Below, piece by piece: positions 1 to 14,226 of a DNA stretch of 64,000 bases (position 1 is its first letter; each line of letters starts with the position of its first letter). The DNA is from Alitta virens (Eukaryota; Annelida; Polychaeta; Phyllodocida; Nereididae): NCBI GenBank assembly GCA_932294295.1, contig OW028580.1, forward strand, positions 30,072,396 to 30,136,395, read 5' to 3'. A program made the position numbers and the translations under genes. Under the pieces are notes generated by a model. It saw only the letters and a program-made list of their open reading frames with translations, ran no database searches and was not told the origin of the DNA.

Positions 1-2617
1 TTATCTAATCCAGCGCAATATAGATGTCACTATATTTAAGACTATTACAGTTTAGTAATACTTTTATTAGAGTAGAAACCAAAATAAATGTCCACTGGGC
101 TATTTTTACATATGTCATGGAGAAGCACAGAACAGATATAAATGTTACCAAAAAATCAAAGCCCAACTTTGTAATTCATAAAAACCCCTCTCTGTACATT
201 ACCTTAGCTTCCCGTCTTTGCAATGATAATTATATGCAATTTTGTCATCATTATAGCAATTTATTATGGTGACAAATAAGCAGCAAATATTACAATTGAG
301 AATATAGCCAACTTCAAGTTATTTCTTACCCAGCAGCTCATAAAACACCTATAGATGTTTTTAATAGCTACAATGTTGGGATTTGAATTGTTTCAAACAT
401 TTATGTCAATTTTTTGCTGCTCCGTGATGTTAATTTTAAAATATGCACACACAAAAAAAAAGTTGACATTTACTATGGATTCTAGTATATGCGTATTACT
501 GCATATTCATGTATTATGTTTCTCTGTCATCAATCAATAGTTAGCACTGTCACCCACTGATCAATTATCCACCAAATCATCAATCCATCCATGTAGTTCG
601 CCAATGAAATATCTACCCCAAATGACATTTATTGCAAATAATTCATTGTCATAATTGGTAGTGTACGATCATGCTATACATAGAATGATGACATTCACAT
701 GAGTTATGAATCATAGACTTGTGCAATGCAATTTCGCCACAGAGCACTGGATTAATGACAACATGTACACTCATTCTTTGCTAGTTTACCTAGTTATACA
801 AAATGATTGGTTAAGCTATGTAGCCGATAGGCTGAGTATAGACTTAAGAAATCTTCTCTTCAAAATACAAGAGAAATGGAATCATACGTTTTTAGTTTAG
901 GCAATTTTTCTGTATTGCCTGATTGTAAGAACAAGAATTGCGTTAACTCAGCATATGAACATCTAATTAGTCATTTCATTGTTAGACGTTTATTAATAAT
1001 ACCATAAGCCAGCCTTGAGACTATAAGAGAAGTTGATTAATTTACTTTAGATGAGTAAACATGCAAAAAATGTACATAATCCGGTCGCTGGGCTGTGAGG
1101 TGAGAGCAGTGTGTACTGCAGCCCAATACTGCAGCTCGGGCTGGCCCAATTCTCCACAAATTACCCAATGAATTGACCCATCAACAAATCAACCTATTAA
1201 CTTTTTTCTGTACTTTTTCCACATAATAAAACGAATCACGTAAACAAATCTCGCAAACAATTAGTTGAATAATTTTTTCCCTGTTACATTTAAGAGCGTC
1301 CTTGGGCTAAATGCTCCACAAGGCTGTTGCCTGAAACTAGTCCGATAAACTGCCTATCGGCGCGCTATCAAATGACAGAAATGTTTCGGTCTAGCCTGAC
1401 ACTAATATTCCCAACCCATTCCAATGAGAGGTTGTTGTCCTTGGAAAGAATCCTTTGTCGACTAAATTAGTCAGCTATTTTTGATTAATTTCATTGTAGC
1501 ACTGAGGCCACATTAGTTTATTTTAAAAGTAAATAAATGGGTCAGGGTTTGACACCAGATTTGGCAATACTCGTCTTTTAAACAAATTGAGTAAATTAAA
1601 TACATCAAATGTGAGAAAATGAGATTGTTTGGAAATACAGTGATATTAGCCTAAAACCTTTAGTCCATTGTTACAATATTAGAAAAACATTATGGCAAAC
1701 TACTAAGTCTGTATATATGGACGTGTAGCTCCCTAGTTTCACTATAATGCTGATAAATACTTGAGAGAATTTCAGCGCATGCAAGTGTTTGTCGCTGATT
1801 CCAGGGACAGAATCCCATAAGTCTGTGAGCAGTTTGTTGATGAGAACATATTGCACGAAATGAAATTTGACTGACGACTGATTTGGGTAGGCTTGGAGAG
1901 CAGGCTCAACAGCTGCTGCCTGATGCACCCCCTCCCCGTGCAGCCCCAATTAACATGGCTGCCTCATGATTTCTCCAAATCTCACACAAATTGCACTTCC
2001 ACTACCCTTCGCATGTCACCCTCCCCTGTCTACCAGACTCGGTGTTAAATTGGAATTTTGAAGTCCATATGGAACATCCTGGTTCTTTATGCAGATTTAA
2101 GCCCAGCTAAGCCCATGTGACAAATCGCTAGGAAGTCGTCTCAACAACACGAGCTTGTAACACGAACGTGGAAACATAAATATATAAATAAATAATAAAC
2201 TAATAAACCGATGACCATATGTAATTTGGTTATGGGAAACAAATTGGGAGTTCACGTGTAAATGAAAATTCCTGTCTCTGATGACCTACATCGTGTCTCC
2301 TGCCTCCCAGCTACTAATGTTGTTGATGCTTTGAATAATTAGTTGACAGGATCAAACCATTGGCAATGCTAATGGCCATGTTTTATCTTATTAGTGTGAC
2401 GATGAGCACCGACTTCATGCAGCGATGAATAGCGGAGTAAGAAAGTAAGAAGCCATTGCAGTGACTAAATCGGATTGGGTAAGGTGAATGATTGGCAAGT
2501 GAACCAAAAGCATCAGGGCCCTCCATGAGCTGCACCTAATGAGGTAGGCATCCTGTTTGGCGCATCCCTCATCACCCGACCATCACCTGCAGCACCATCA
2601 CCTGCAGCACCATCTCA
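1..2617. other. Unique AT-rich non-coding stretch
   Basis: No reading frame here exceeds about 90 codons and none resembles a known family. I see no tandem repeat, TIR pair or RNA gene. A 15-base duplication (CATCACCTGCAGCAC) sits at 2580-2610 just before a poly-C tract. The stretch is probably intergenic or intronic. Confidence 0.6.
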
Positions 2618-2631
2618 CCCCCCCCCCCCCC
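2618..2631. repeat. Poly-C tract (14 C)
   Basis: Uninterrupted run of C on the plus strand, one of ten poly-C or poly-G tracts of 10 bases or more in the window. Length may vary between individuals or be affected by sequencing error. Confidence 0.9.
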
Positions 2632-3879
2632 GGCAGACGGGGCTGTCTGGACCACGTTCTTGGTGACATGGCATGAGCTGTTTGTCACATGACCTACGTG
2701 CTGACACCACCTGCTAACTCACACTCATGTTTTTTTGCGACTTGGCCCTTCCCTTTTCTGCCTCTCACTGATTTCTTTGAAGATCCAATAACTCACAGCA
2801 CCCGAAGGGCTTCATGACCGCCCGGGCACTGCCACACTTGAGGGCCCTCTTGCAAATAACTACTGCAAGGCATCCAGTCAGATAAAGTCATGGTATACTA
2901 TAACAGTGTATGCTTACAACTAGACGTCCTGGCTTCAATAGCTAACCAAATAACTTATTCAATTCATACTATATACACACTAAGTTAAATTTGGTCGCCA
3001 CTAACTCTTCCTTTTATTTATTTGGAGGTATTTCGAGTTATTATAAGCTTTAAATCATCCAAAGAACAATGTACTACTATTCTAAATTATCTACATGAGT
3101 GATTAGAGTACTTACCAGTACATGAGCATGCAGGTAATCCTTGGTAACACTCGGACCAACCCCTCAACATAAGAACTCGAGTGCTGACTTCCAAACCTGT
3201 AACGAGACAAGAAGTGAGTTGCAGTGAGTTGCTGAAGTGCAGGATGCAAGCTTTGCAAGGCCCAGCGGAGCTAGGGAGGCAGTTGCTGGCTGCTGCTGCT
3301 GTTGCTGAACCACAGCCAAGGCCCAGAGATGAACAAGAGGAGGGGGAGGCTGTGTTTACTGTGAGCTACAGAGGTCCACGAGAGAGAGCAGCCCCAATCG
3401 CTCATTAATCAAGCGAACTTTGCCGCTAAGAAGTTGAGCTCAGCAGCCACCCATCTGCAGGCCGCATCACTACTGCCCCATCAACACCTTCCCTTAAACA
3501 AGTCATAGATACTGAGCTCACATCAAGGCAAGGCTAACCTCCGCATGTAGCTGCACCTTCACACATGATATATATGACATGTGACATGATATATAACATG
3601 ATATATATTATAAGGCCCATGCCTGCACTTAGATCGATATGATCAATTAGCTCAGCTATGCATGCTCGACTGGACAAGAAAAACAGCCAATCAATGCACA
3701 CTGCCTTTATTTAAGACCTCCCATAATTTCTGATCATGTAGTGCAGTTTATATTTATTACACCTGAGCCACACGCGCCGAGACCTTCAGTTTCATGTATT
3801 TTTGATTAAGGAGCCACTTGCGTCAGTTGATCACAGTTTATTACAATATATCAGCAAACAAATTATCCCTTGATCTGGT
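2632..3879. other. Non-coding stretch with short ATAT palindromes
   Basis: No convincing gene. Around 3563-3608 the word ACATGATATAT recurs three times, giving a short self-complementary AT-rich patch. A 75-codon frame at 3181-3408 has a poly-Ala segment and low complexity and is not supported as coding. Confidence 0.55.
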
Positions 3880-4239
3880 CCTATCCTATCCCTGTCCTGT
3901 ACTACCCTATCCTATTCTATCCTGTCCTGTCGTATCCTATGCTATCCTATCCTATTCTATATCCTATTCTATATCCTATCCTATATCCTATCCTGTCCTG
4001 TCCTGTCGTATCCTTTCCTATCCTATCCTGTCCTATCCTATTCCATATCCAATATCCTATCCTATCCTGTCCTATCCTATTCCATATCCAATATCCTATC
4101 CTATCCTGTCCTATCCTATTCCATATCCAATATCCTATCCTGTCGTATCCTATCCTATTCTATATCCTACCCTATATCCTATCCTCCTATCCTGTCCTGT
4201 CCTATCATATCCTGTCCTATCCTATCCTATCCTATCCTG
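3880..4239 (+). repeat. TATCC-type pentanucleotide minisatellite
   Basis: About 360 bases of degenerate (CCTAT)n with variants CCTGT, CCATA and TCTAT. Inside it, at about 4040-4135, a 39-base higher-order unit containing CCATATCCAATATCC repeats about three times, showing secondary amplification by slippage or unequal exchange. The Tyr/Pro/Ser-rich open frames here only reflect a five-base period that never generates stops, so they are not genes. Confidence 0.9.
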
Positions 4240-7200
4240 CGTTTATTTCGCATCGATCCATTAAGCATTGATTTGTTTTGTATAGTCAGTAAACATACCC
4301 AAGTCCTTGCACAAGGCCTTACTCGAATGCTATACACTGTAACAGTGAATAAACAGAGATTACATTGCCAATACATGAGCAGTTTGCTATATAGCTCTAC
4401 TCGGTCGATTAACACTCAAAATATAGTCATTCTCCATTTTAGTATTCGTAAAAACATCCTTCAAACTTTATGTCTATGAATATCAGTGGGCATATATTGC
4501 GTTATATTAATAAACAGCAACCGAGTAACAATATTGATAATATTCATCCAAATGTTTCATATTTCATCTATAGACTCTGGATAGAAAGGTTGACTGTGAA
4601 AGAAAGCATAGAGCAAGCTGCAACGTCAGTTTCTTCTATGCTTAGCAAGAATAAAAGCAATTTGAAAAAGATGAGCTGAGCAGGCAAGTGCCGAGACTGC
4701 TCTTTTCGCCATATTGTGTTTAGAAGATACGCTCTCAGGGAGACGCCGAGATAGCTGCACCAGAAATTCCTGAACTTTGTTTTCATAGTCCACATAGGCA
4801 GAGCAGAAGGAGCAGACACTAAAATATAAAATCATAAACTGGCATTCAAGAATAGAAGAGTAAGAGATGCTGAGCAGGAGGCAGACAGGAAGGGATATAG
4901 ACAAACAGAAATCCAGAGAATCAGATTTTCGAAATATGTGACGTAACATTAACGAGAGAAGGGGTGCAACACATCCAGGCATGGAAGGAAATGAAAATCT
5001 GTCTGGAGTTAGTTTTGATTTTGGAATATAAGATTCGATTCTCTTTTCATAACTCGACAGCATCAACGGATGCCAATTCTGCCAGCAGTCTTCCTTTCTG
5101 CAGGCTGACTGGTGGAGGAGTCATCTGAAAGCTACTCGCTCTATGTAATATGGAAGGGCCCACCTAGCAGGCAAGAGGCTCTGGACTCTCAAGATGGCTG
5201 GCAGCTTGTCAGATCTGGCCGAGCTGTTCCCGATGGATGCTGAATGGCTGGCGTCTCCATTTAACGTCACAATGTTCTGCTTGTCAAAACTGTTCTCGGT
5301 GCCTGACAGACTTGTTTGTTGAAGCAGTCCCCTCCCCACTCTCCCCACTCACCCAAGAAATGCCTCCACAGTCGCCTGATCCGGAGCAGGAACTCCACAA
5401 CAAGCAAATGGCATGCCAATAACCCTTGGATTATCAGACACTGGGATAGTACATTTTGAAGTCAGACTTATGAGTAAACTGCACACACAAGCACACAGAA
5501 CTATAAACAACCAAATTCCAGGCAACTTCTCGTAGAAGCAAATAAAGCCCCTCAACACCTCTTTTTGTGGAGCCCCCACTCGAGTCTTATGATGGAAACT
5601 TGCTTCTCTTACAGAAATGTCTCCCCCTCGCTGAGAACTGGCGCACTGGCAGATATTTGTTTGTTTTTATTGAGGCACCAGATTTTTCAAGTGTCTCAAT
5701 TCCATTACATCAAACGCAGTGTAAATCTTTTAGCAGATGTGTTTTAGACCCTCATCCACTCTCTAGTTATGCAGTGCCTGCAGCATCTTGTCAAAATTCA
5801 CAAGATAAAACCTTCTAATATCCTCCTCAGCCCACCAAGAAGTTTCCCTCCTCCTAGGCGAATCCAGTTAGCACGGTGAGCTGCTACAAAAATATCAGAA
5901 TACTTCGACTAAATTCAGAGATATGACAGGCGCCTTAACACCCAATTCCCCGGCACTTTACGCAATTCGCTAAAAACGTGAAGCAGACCTCCAGGATAGA
6001 TGTGCATTGCCGCCAGATATGACACACACATCTGCACGGTATATTGCACCGAGCAATATGCCTCTGTGCTATGAAATAGTATGGATATGATAATTGAGGT
6101 GATCACAGGGCCATGTAAGTGTTGCACCATGTCTGGCTCTCTCACAAACTTGACATAATCTGATCAATAAAACGCTATATCGTTCGTTTTAACTGGCAGG
6201 CAGGACAGAATGGAATATGGTTCAATTGAAGCTTGGAGGGAGTTGGACAAGGCGCCTCACTGATGCCATGGAGAAAGAGCAGAGGCCCAAGAGGCAGTTG
6301 AACAGGCACATGCAGGGAGGTCCGACTCAGTTGGGATTCCCCCTTCCCCAGCCTCGCCAGGCAAAAATTGTGAAATGAATATTAAATTTCTGGATCATGT
6401 CAATATTAGTGAAGGGAGCAACTCTGGGTTCACATGACAACCGACAGAGCTATTAGATGCTGGGAAAAACATTGCCATAAAATTCCATTTATATATATCT
6501 AGGAAAGCATGATATGCTTAGCACGTATATATGTGTATATATGTGTTTACATGCACTAGGCCATCGGCACAAAATATATCTGACAACACTAAGGTCATTA
6601 CTTTTATATATTAGGGACAATTTGGCACAGCGAGTGTAAGCTGCACATTCATACCACAACGAGTGCCTAAAATACAAAGTAACCTCCCATTAATTTTGAA
6701 TTCCACATTTAAGTTACAAAGAGACAGTTTGTAGGCCAGAAATCGTGACAGCCACTAAACCAAATGAGACTCGTGGGTCAATAATAATATCAAACTGCAC
6801 TGCAAACACATGGACAGTAAATTATATCGAACAAAACCTGCGGCAACCAGAAGTCACAATGGCCCATACATTTTCTCTGAATATATATTGAGCAATTTAC
6901 ATTGCAAAGACGGAGTAAAACCTTGAATCGCAGTTATAAATATATTGCAGGGCTATAAACTTGGCTTGAGGTATTCTGTAGTTATTTTGGCATGATTTTC
7001 AACATAACACTGAGAGCAGACCGGAGTCAAATACTTCAGGCATAAACTCATAAGCGCTCCTACTTCTGACTTGCATGCATGCTATACACATAATAATATA
7101 TTTCATGCCAATTCCGCTGACCCCAGATGAGTTTTTGCTCCGCCACGAGGACCGCGTAAATAAAGCCTGGCACGCGACCTATAAGTCAAGAGGATGCAAA

Positions 7201-7926
7201 AACCCTCATTAGAGCTGATCAACATGCCCTGCCTATTAATTATGAGGTAAACATTACGAAGGGACCAGAAAGATCTGCACCCAAGCATCATGATGGCTGT
7301 TTCCCTGATCGCGCTTGCTTGCTTGCTTGCTTGTCTGATTGAAATGATTCGGTTTACAGTATCAGATTTATTAATATGCAATTGGTGGTTACCCTTTATG
7401 TAATATTATTCAATTCCTGGATGATGTGTTGTTGTATCAATTTCATGATCGATTCCTTTGCAAATATTGCGTTATGCAAACTGAATGGGTATGATACAAA
7501 TGCGTTCTGCATGATAATAACACCAGTCCATCAGCATGCAAACAGTTATGCATGGTTCATAATTCCAGTTAGGCCTGTACACATGACTGCATGACCAGAC
7601 ACAAGAGGCTTGGACGGCAGTCATCACTTCTTACAAGCAGATCAGACTGAGCTGACCTGCCATGCTCTGACTCCCTGTCAAAATATGGATGCGCAGTCGG
7701 TAGTTTTCTGACAACATTTAATACAACAATTGTTTCAAATTACGGCAATCTTGTGCATTTGACAAATCGTACATCCCAATTATTTGTCATAATGTTCAAA
7801 GTTCAACAATCAAGATACTCCCAGTCTGGTTTTTGTCTGCATAATCAGAACTACCATAAACACGGTTGTAAATCATTGAAACATACGTCGCAGCTATGCA
7901 TGTAGAAGGGAGTGTAATGTATTTAA
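4240..7926. other. Long unique non-coding stretch
   Basis: Contains the longest non-repetitive frame in the window (146 codons, minus strand, 4626-5066). Its composition is unremarkable, it matches nothing I know, and a frame of this length is expected by chance in 64 kb. A short alternating TATATATGTG run lies near 6525-6545 and a (GCTT)n run at 7313-7335. No mobile element recognised. Confidence 0.5.
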
Positions 7927-7940
7927 CCCCCCCCCCCCCC
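7927..7940. repeat. Poly-C tract (14 C)
   Basis: Plus-strand run of 14 C followed by T and five more C. It creates a poly-Gly run in a minus-strand frame, which is an artefact. Confidence 0.9.
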
Positions 7941-8496
7941 TCCCCCTGGACCACTACATGCAGTATCCCTGAGGTGGGTTTTTGTCTCCTCCTGGGGTAG
8001 ACAGCCAGACGGGAGGAGGGGCAACTGATCAAGTGCTTCCATGAATATGGCACTGGGATCATGGCACTGGATCACGACATGGCGTTTTCCATCTAGCCTA
8101 TACAACTGGACCAGCATTATTGCCACGATCAGATTCATTCCTGACCAAAATATAATCACTAGGGTAAACAAGGCAACCGATGATGGCAGCCTTAGCTAGA
8201 AGTGTGTCTTATCAATAAGAAATACTCTGCAACGAAGTCGGTTTAAATTGGTGGCGAGCACAACAGCCGAGAGCCTGAGACCACGGGGAATGTTAGGGAA
8301 GTTTTCCTGATAGCAGGAAACTGGATTCTTAAGTTTCCGCATCTCTGGACAGGAGTTTTGTGCTGAAACAGCAGATAGTTCAGGGCCGACAGCAAGAAAT
8401 ATTCAGAAAAGGAAGAGAGAAAAAAAAAGACGAGAAGAGGTATGGGGTAGGGGAGTCTGCGAAGACATGAAACTAGAAACACATGATAAGTACCTA

Positions 8497-8592
8497 ACAG
8501 CAGCAGTAGCAGCAGCAGCAACAGCAGCAGCAGTAGTAGCAGCAGCAGTAGCAGCAGTAGTTGCAGCAGTAGCAACAGCAGCAGCAGCAGCA
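8497..8592 (+). repeat. Imperfect (CAG/TAG)n trinucleotide microsatellite
   Basis: About 96 bases of CAGCAG interrupted by CAGTAG, CAACAG and TTGCAG. Read in different frames it yields poly-Ala, poly-Leu or poly-Cys, which explains the long frames on both strands. Nothing in the flanks suggests it lies in a coding exon. Confidence 0.9.
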
Positions 8593-11463
8593 TGGGCGGA
8601 ACCACGAGACTTGGGTCTGTGTACATTTCATCCGGCCAGGTCTCTGGGGCAATGGTATATGCCAAGACAATTCGTGTATTTGTTTCTCCTTGCTACAAGA
8701 CCAAGATGAAGCATGGAGAAAGACTCCCCAGCAGTCATTGTATAAACGCCGAGCTTTATGATTAATTTGATGGAGGACAGGCTTAAATGGGGCTCCCTTT
8801 GCGAGTGGCTGTGTAAAGCACCGAGAAACGACTCTACTTTGACTTTGAAGTTCGATGGGCGTGTAGCACTTCAGGCAGAACAGACTAGTCGAAGATGCCA
8901 AAAATAACTATTGTTCATTTGCATCGAAAATAAAACTTAAGTGCATGCCTTTTAATTTAGAAACAAGCAGGTATGCAATTGCCAGGTACTGCGACTAGAC
9001 AATTGCATATGAGTGATAATTTCAAGTCATAACCCTAAGTTACTGACAGTTACTTACAGTCTTGAGTGAAGTGAATCAGTAGCAGCGGCGTGCGGTGAGG
9101 CAATGAAACTGTAAAGCTCCAGACGAAGAAGAAGTAGGTATAAATATTAAATCAAGGCAGGTTACATGAGAAAGTTGTTGGTCCAGCTGAAGTGCAGTCA
9201 ACACTTCGCAGCGAGCATCAGTGCACCATCCTGGCCAGGGAAGCCAGCTAGCCACGAGAGCACCCAAGCGCCACCTGTCGGTTATAAAGAGTTAGTCAAG
9301 GAGGTTACCGTTGCTTTTGGGTCAGGCAAAGGCATGCACCAGGTTGGCCTACAAATGTACTGTATACTATGTAGCTTAATAGAACATGCAGTATATTTAA
9401 TTGTAGACATGTTTGTAGGTATGGTCGCTATTCAGGCATCATACTGAACTGAACAGGAAGTTGTGTTCCAAGTGGAGTGAACTTTCTGAGTCCGTCTTGC
9501 ATTTGAGAAAGTTCAAGGGTTACCAGTGACGTCATGTATGACTTACTGTACTGTTGATGACGTGAATCGTGTTTACAAAACACAATTTAGTGACGAAAGA
9601 CCTGACAGACGTATTGTATATAAACAACAGGATTAAAAGAAAATCAATGTCGGAGACGGACACACTGTCAAACAAGAAAAATTGTTGATGCAACATGTTT
9701 TACACGTACCGAATTATTTGATGCACGTGTTTTCAGCTACATTAACAGAAAATGATGTTGGGAGTACACAGTTGGGTCGCTGATGTGACCCACATTATTG
9801 CACACTGTTTTGACATCAGCTGTCAGCGTCCAATTGAGGTTCGCCCAGCACACGTGGACTTCACTGCTCGTAAACTGGATCATTAAAAACATGGAATATA
9901 TAGAAGAAAAAAAAGCAACATGGGAGATTATAGTGTAACCACAAAAATAGATATCCCAGCTCATAATCTGCTATAAGAGCGACTGATTATCATTTTCCTG
10001 TGAAGTAGGCTAGTAGCCGAGTGAGGTGAAGCAGGTGATCCAAGTCATTAACTGCCTTCACTAACCACTAACCCTGTTTCATCATGGTATAGCCAAGATT
10101 TATACAGTAACGTTTGGAGCTGTACATGCCCAATGCAAAGGAGCTAATCTCCGTGAAATTGGATCTTTTCAGTTAATTCTTTGTCTCTTTATGTTTGTCA
10201 ACAGTGGTTCGTTACGACCCACAGACAACAGAGGACAAGGCTCGGGGCACCTGGACATAATGACCTAGTTTCAAGGTTGGGAAGGTCATTGATCTCCCAA
10301 GGCCACATAACAATACAAATATAATATGTACGCACTACTGAGTCATTTTTCTATTATTAGATTTAGTGTGTATGTCATACAAAGCAATGCAACTTCCAAT
10401 AATATTATATAACACACCAGGAAGGCAAAAAAGTGGTAAAAACATCAATACATTTATCAGTATACTTTTATATATTAACTACCTACAACACATTTAACTA
10501 CCTGCATGCGCACAATTCGTGAACAGTGGGCTGTATAATGGCACAGGCTAGCAGTCTGTGATGGTGGCCAGATGCATTGGCATTAGGGCAGAGAGATTGA
10601 CCTACATCTAAGTCATGTAACAATGACACAGTTACGATATATGGGTAGATTATGATGGTAGCTGAAAATTGGAACTCGAAGTGCATACCAGGCCAAACGG
10701 CTTACCCACTGGGCCTGTGTGACACAGACTTGACAGAGGGGCCGGGGGCAGGATTCCTAAAGAAGCAAGGGGACCAGCACCAGGCCTGTATGTACACAGA
10801 GGGCCGTGTTAATATAGCAGGCTGGATATAAATAGCATGGGGAGGCCTGGGGCGCTTGCTCAATTGTAAGCAAGACATGAGAAGAATGCAACATGAGTCT
10901 GGGAGGGGCCCATGGTACACTCATGTGGCACCCATTGTCATATTGCCATTACCAGATCCACTACAAATACCTGCTAGCTCCCAAGTATCTAAACATGTCA
11001 TTGACCTACTGAAATCATGTACTAGGCCTAAATGGGGTTGTTGTGCAGAAATGGGTTGCTTTACACCAAAGTTATTTTCTTGTCATCAAACGGCATCTCA
11101 GTGCACCCCGATTTAATTTCTCAATTTTCAGGCTGCAGGAGACAGGGGCCACTGAAATTATATACTTAATGTGAGCTATGCAGCATTTTGAATGGAATTA
11201 GTTTAAAGAAACAGGGCAAACTAACTACATGATGGTTTTCTAAGCTGTCACTTAAGCAAAATCCGCTATTTCTGAACACAACAATGCAGGGTGAATGTGC
11301 ACATGTGAACCAGTGTGGAAACCTTTCATATACAATTATTGTCATTTTCCAATAAGTGAGAGTTCAACAAAGGTGCCAGCCAACTAGTCAGAGCAAGCGC
11401 CAAATAGGCCACAGCAGACAACTTTCATTTATAACTTCGACATTTCACAAAGACCCCTGTCCT

Positions 11464-11476
11464 CCCCCCCCCCCCC
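11464..11476. repeat. Poly-C tract (13 C)
   Basis: Uninterrupted plus-strand C run in unique sequence. Confidence 0.9.
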
Positions 11477-11903
11477 GATCTATGAACACTTGGACTCGCC
11501 TTCTTGTAGCTTATTAAACTAAACACCAGCAATGACCACTTCAACCTTGAGCTATATGAGCTATACTTATAAATGAGGCCAATAAGCAACTGTATTCATG
11601 TGCACTGACCAAGTGAAAATACAGTATTCGAGCTCATAACAAATGTTATATAGCCTACATTTATGTGTTTCAATATTATGATAACTACGCGCACAAGTAA
11701 CTTTAATGAGATAAAGTGCACATTTTATTAAAAGTGAAAAAAATTAAGAAATACACAAGATTATATAATGTAGTATATGTTTACCTATGTGTGACAGAGC
11801 TGTGACTTGGGGCCTTAATATAATATAAATCATTTTTTTAACATCCCCTATTAAAGTATTCAACAATATTATGACACATCCCTGAAGATGGGAGGCTGGG
11901 CAA

Positions 11904-11916
11904 GGGGGGGGGGGGG
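11904..11916. repeat. Poly-G tract (13 G)
   Basis: The only long G run on the plus strand; the other nine long tracts are C. Confidence 0.9.
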
Positions 11917-12050
11917 TCATGGTTTCCATGAAGTCGGTGAATCACGAACTGTCCATGCAGCCGGTTACGCCTATGAGGGTGATACCCCCTGGCCGAGTCA
12001 CAACATTGGAATCTAAAAAAAAATAAAAAAAGCAGAAAAAAGAAAGAAGA

Positions 12051-12125
12051 TTTATCTATCTATCTATCTATCTATCTTTCTAGCTATCTAGCTATCCATC
12101 TATCCATCTGTCCATCTATCCATCC

Positions 12126-12158
<33 letters not shown>

Positions 12159-12166
12159 CAATTAAA
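12051..12166 (+). repeat. (TCTA)n microsatellite, compound
   Basis: TCTA/TCCA/TCTG/GCTA tetranucleotides over about 115 bases. TCTA is also the tail motif of the SINE family at 32.2 kb, so this may be the relic of an old retroposon tail, although no SINE body is visible upstream. Confidence 0.85.
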
Positions 12167-12300
12167 CATAGTTTCCACGAAACTCTTGTGCATCCCCCTC
12201 TTCGAAATATTTGTGTCATAATGAAATGTCTTAATAACCATGTATGTTTAAATTTCGATGAAAATAAAGTATCTATCTATCTATCTATCTAGCTATCTCG
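12167..12300 (+). mobile_element. Possible LINE 3' end with TCTA tail
   Basis: About 95 bases of unique sequence end in GATGAAAATAAAGTATC and run directly into a second (TCTA)n array (12270-12298). An AATAAA-containing 3' UTR joined to a tetranucleotide tail is common for non-LTR retrotransposons and SINEs. No coding part is visible, so this is tentative. Confidence 0.3.
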
Positions 12301-14060
12301 ACACCTATGTTTTTGTCGAAGAGACTACGGCCATTGTTTTTGTGGAGGAAAACATTTTGTGAATGGACCAATCATGGCAACAATAGAACAAATCTCTCTG
12401 CCAGTTACATGACAATGAAGACCGCAATCACACGAGGAAAACGGGGCTTCATTTGACAACAATTGCTGCACTTAACAATAATTATCCTCCCATGCATATG
12501 CAGCCATTTTGTACAGGAAAACCACTGAGTATACATCATGCGAACTGTGCACAAGTATATAATTTGTACCGGTCTCATAGTTGATAATTCTGAATGCGTA
12601 ATCTGTCACCCTGTGAGATGCACATGTAATTTACCGGCGCAACACCCACCTTGTCAGTGTTTGAGGCCGTGCAGTGGCCCCTAATTGTGTCAGGACGTGT
12701 CAAACACAAAGACGCCAATGCAGACGTTCTGATGATCGCCCGTGGTTACGTAAGAAGATCTTAATATCTCCCGATCGCCAATGATCGGATGATCAAGGCA
12801 GGCTATCCATCCTTGTTGATGTGATGTCCTAGTGACGTTAAACTGACAGCTCGAGAGACTGGCACACTGTCAGTGGTCCATGGGAGAGAAAGAGTGTGGC
12901 CTGAGTGAATGAGTGCACCCGCCAGCCAGCCTGCGCCCCCGCTCCACCGCCCTCTGCTCAGTTCGTCCCAAATACCTACATTTTACCCCGCTGTCCCTGT
13001 GCTATTTTTAGCCATTGATGCATTAATAGAACTAGCCGACATTTCATGCGAGTTTCATATTTAAAGTAGAGCATTTCATTCATTACCTATCATATTTCCT
13101 TAAGCAGATAATTAGATACATTGAAGCTATAAAGCATTGTATGCATTTGAACACTGCTTCCAGGAATCTTGTATATACCAAATTTAAATCCATTGCAAGA
13201 GTATGGCATGTCTTAAAAGAAAGAAATTAAAAAAGATATGTCTTTATCTATTTAAACTGCTTTTATTGTCTGTTTTTGTTTTGTTTTGTTTTTACATTTG
13301 TAATCATGTGATCACAATGCTTTTATTTGTATGTATTCTCCTTAACTAGAGGCTTAATGAAATAAATAAAATAAAATATAAATGATGGCATTTGACTTAC
13401 ATAGTAACAGCAATTGCAGAGACACCTGCTGAGTGCTGAGCATACCGATTCATGTGTGATATGACTAAACGCGAATAGAACATGCAGGGAATTGTAGGCC
13501 AGTGTTTGTCCAGCAGATGCCCTCTGGTCACAAGCACACACTGAATCTTAACAACTGCCCTGCCCTCCCCGCCCTGTCAAATGACACTCTGAAATGTCAT
13601 ATATGCACTTCACATCTTTCTGAATTAATATATCCGTCTATCTACAATTTATACATCCATATGACTATTGTCTTCTATGTCTGTCCGTCTCTCACAAGTC
13701 TGTCTGAACACCATACCAGGCACCCTAATTTGCCCTAGCTGCAGTTTATAAAAGGGCCATCATATATGAACCATGGAGACAAGAGTCAAGTAAATGGCCG
13801 CAATAAATGCAGTAATGACATGGAATAGAAGATACAGTCAGATTATATGTGCCCTTGGGGCTTTTTTCATAGTAACATGTGATCTTTATGAGTACTAGGA
13901 GTCTTGAAGGAGTATTTGTATACATACGGTTAAAGGTGTAAAAACACAGGTCTAAAACCTCATGATCTTGAATAATACTCGTGTCGATGAGTCACAATGC
14001 ATTCGTCTTTCCTGGTACCACATGCATCAATTTCATGTGAATGTCAGCAGACAGAGATCA
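12301..14060. other. Unique non-coding stretch
   Basis: No gene or transposon recognised. A CTATTTTTAG (MEF2 consensus) lies at 13002-13011. An A-rich patch near 13360-13380 resembles a retroposon tail but has no recognisable body. Confidence 0.45.
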
Positions 14061-14226
14061 GGTATCCCTTGTACTCAGTTTCTATGCTGAGGCGAGTAAA
14101 AGATCCCACCCATGGGGTAAATGTATAACATGGGTTGACTCTTCCTGTCTCTCACCTCATCAATCAACCCTCGATAGCGGCAAGAACTTGCCTTAGAGGG
14201 CGGCACTTCCCATATCTATCTATCTA
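14061..14226 (+). mobile_element. 5'-truncated SINE (family E)
   Basis: Matches the 3' two thirds of the SINE at 32214-32492, including AGTAAAAGATCCCACCCATG and the stretch ending CTTGCCTTAGAGGGCGGCAC, then runs into a (TATC)n tail. The tRNA-like head is missing. The tail is interrupted at a TA by the family B palindrome at 14227 and resumes at about 14369, so the SINE was there first. Confidence 0.75.

Larger units (their letters stand above)
8593..12050. other. Unique non-coding stretch with two homopolymer tracts
   Basis: No gene recognised. It holds a palindromic CRE-type motif TGACGTCA at 9527-9534 and a poly-C and a poly-G tract (listed separately). Frames are at most 93 codons and do not look like known proteins. 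Confidence 0.5.

Noticed and set aside
3818..4271. Overlapping 148- and 133-codon frames rich in Ser, Tyr, Pro and Leu
   Set aside because: They come from the five-base TATCC repeat, which is open in several frames; no gene.
4626..5066. 146-codon minus-strand frame
   Set aside because: Length is within chance for 64 kb, overlaps other frames, and shows no domain or splice or start support.
8243..8901. Poly-Leu, poly-Cys and poly-Ala frames on both strands
   Set aside because: Produced by the trinucleotide repeat at 8497-8592; open in both strands and several frames, as a repeat artefact is.
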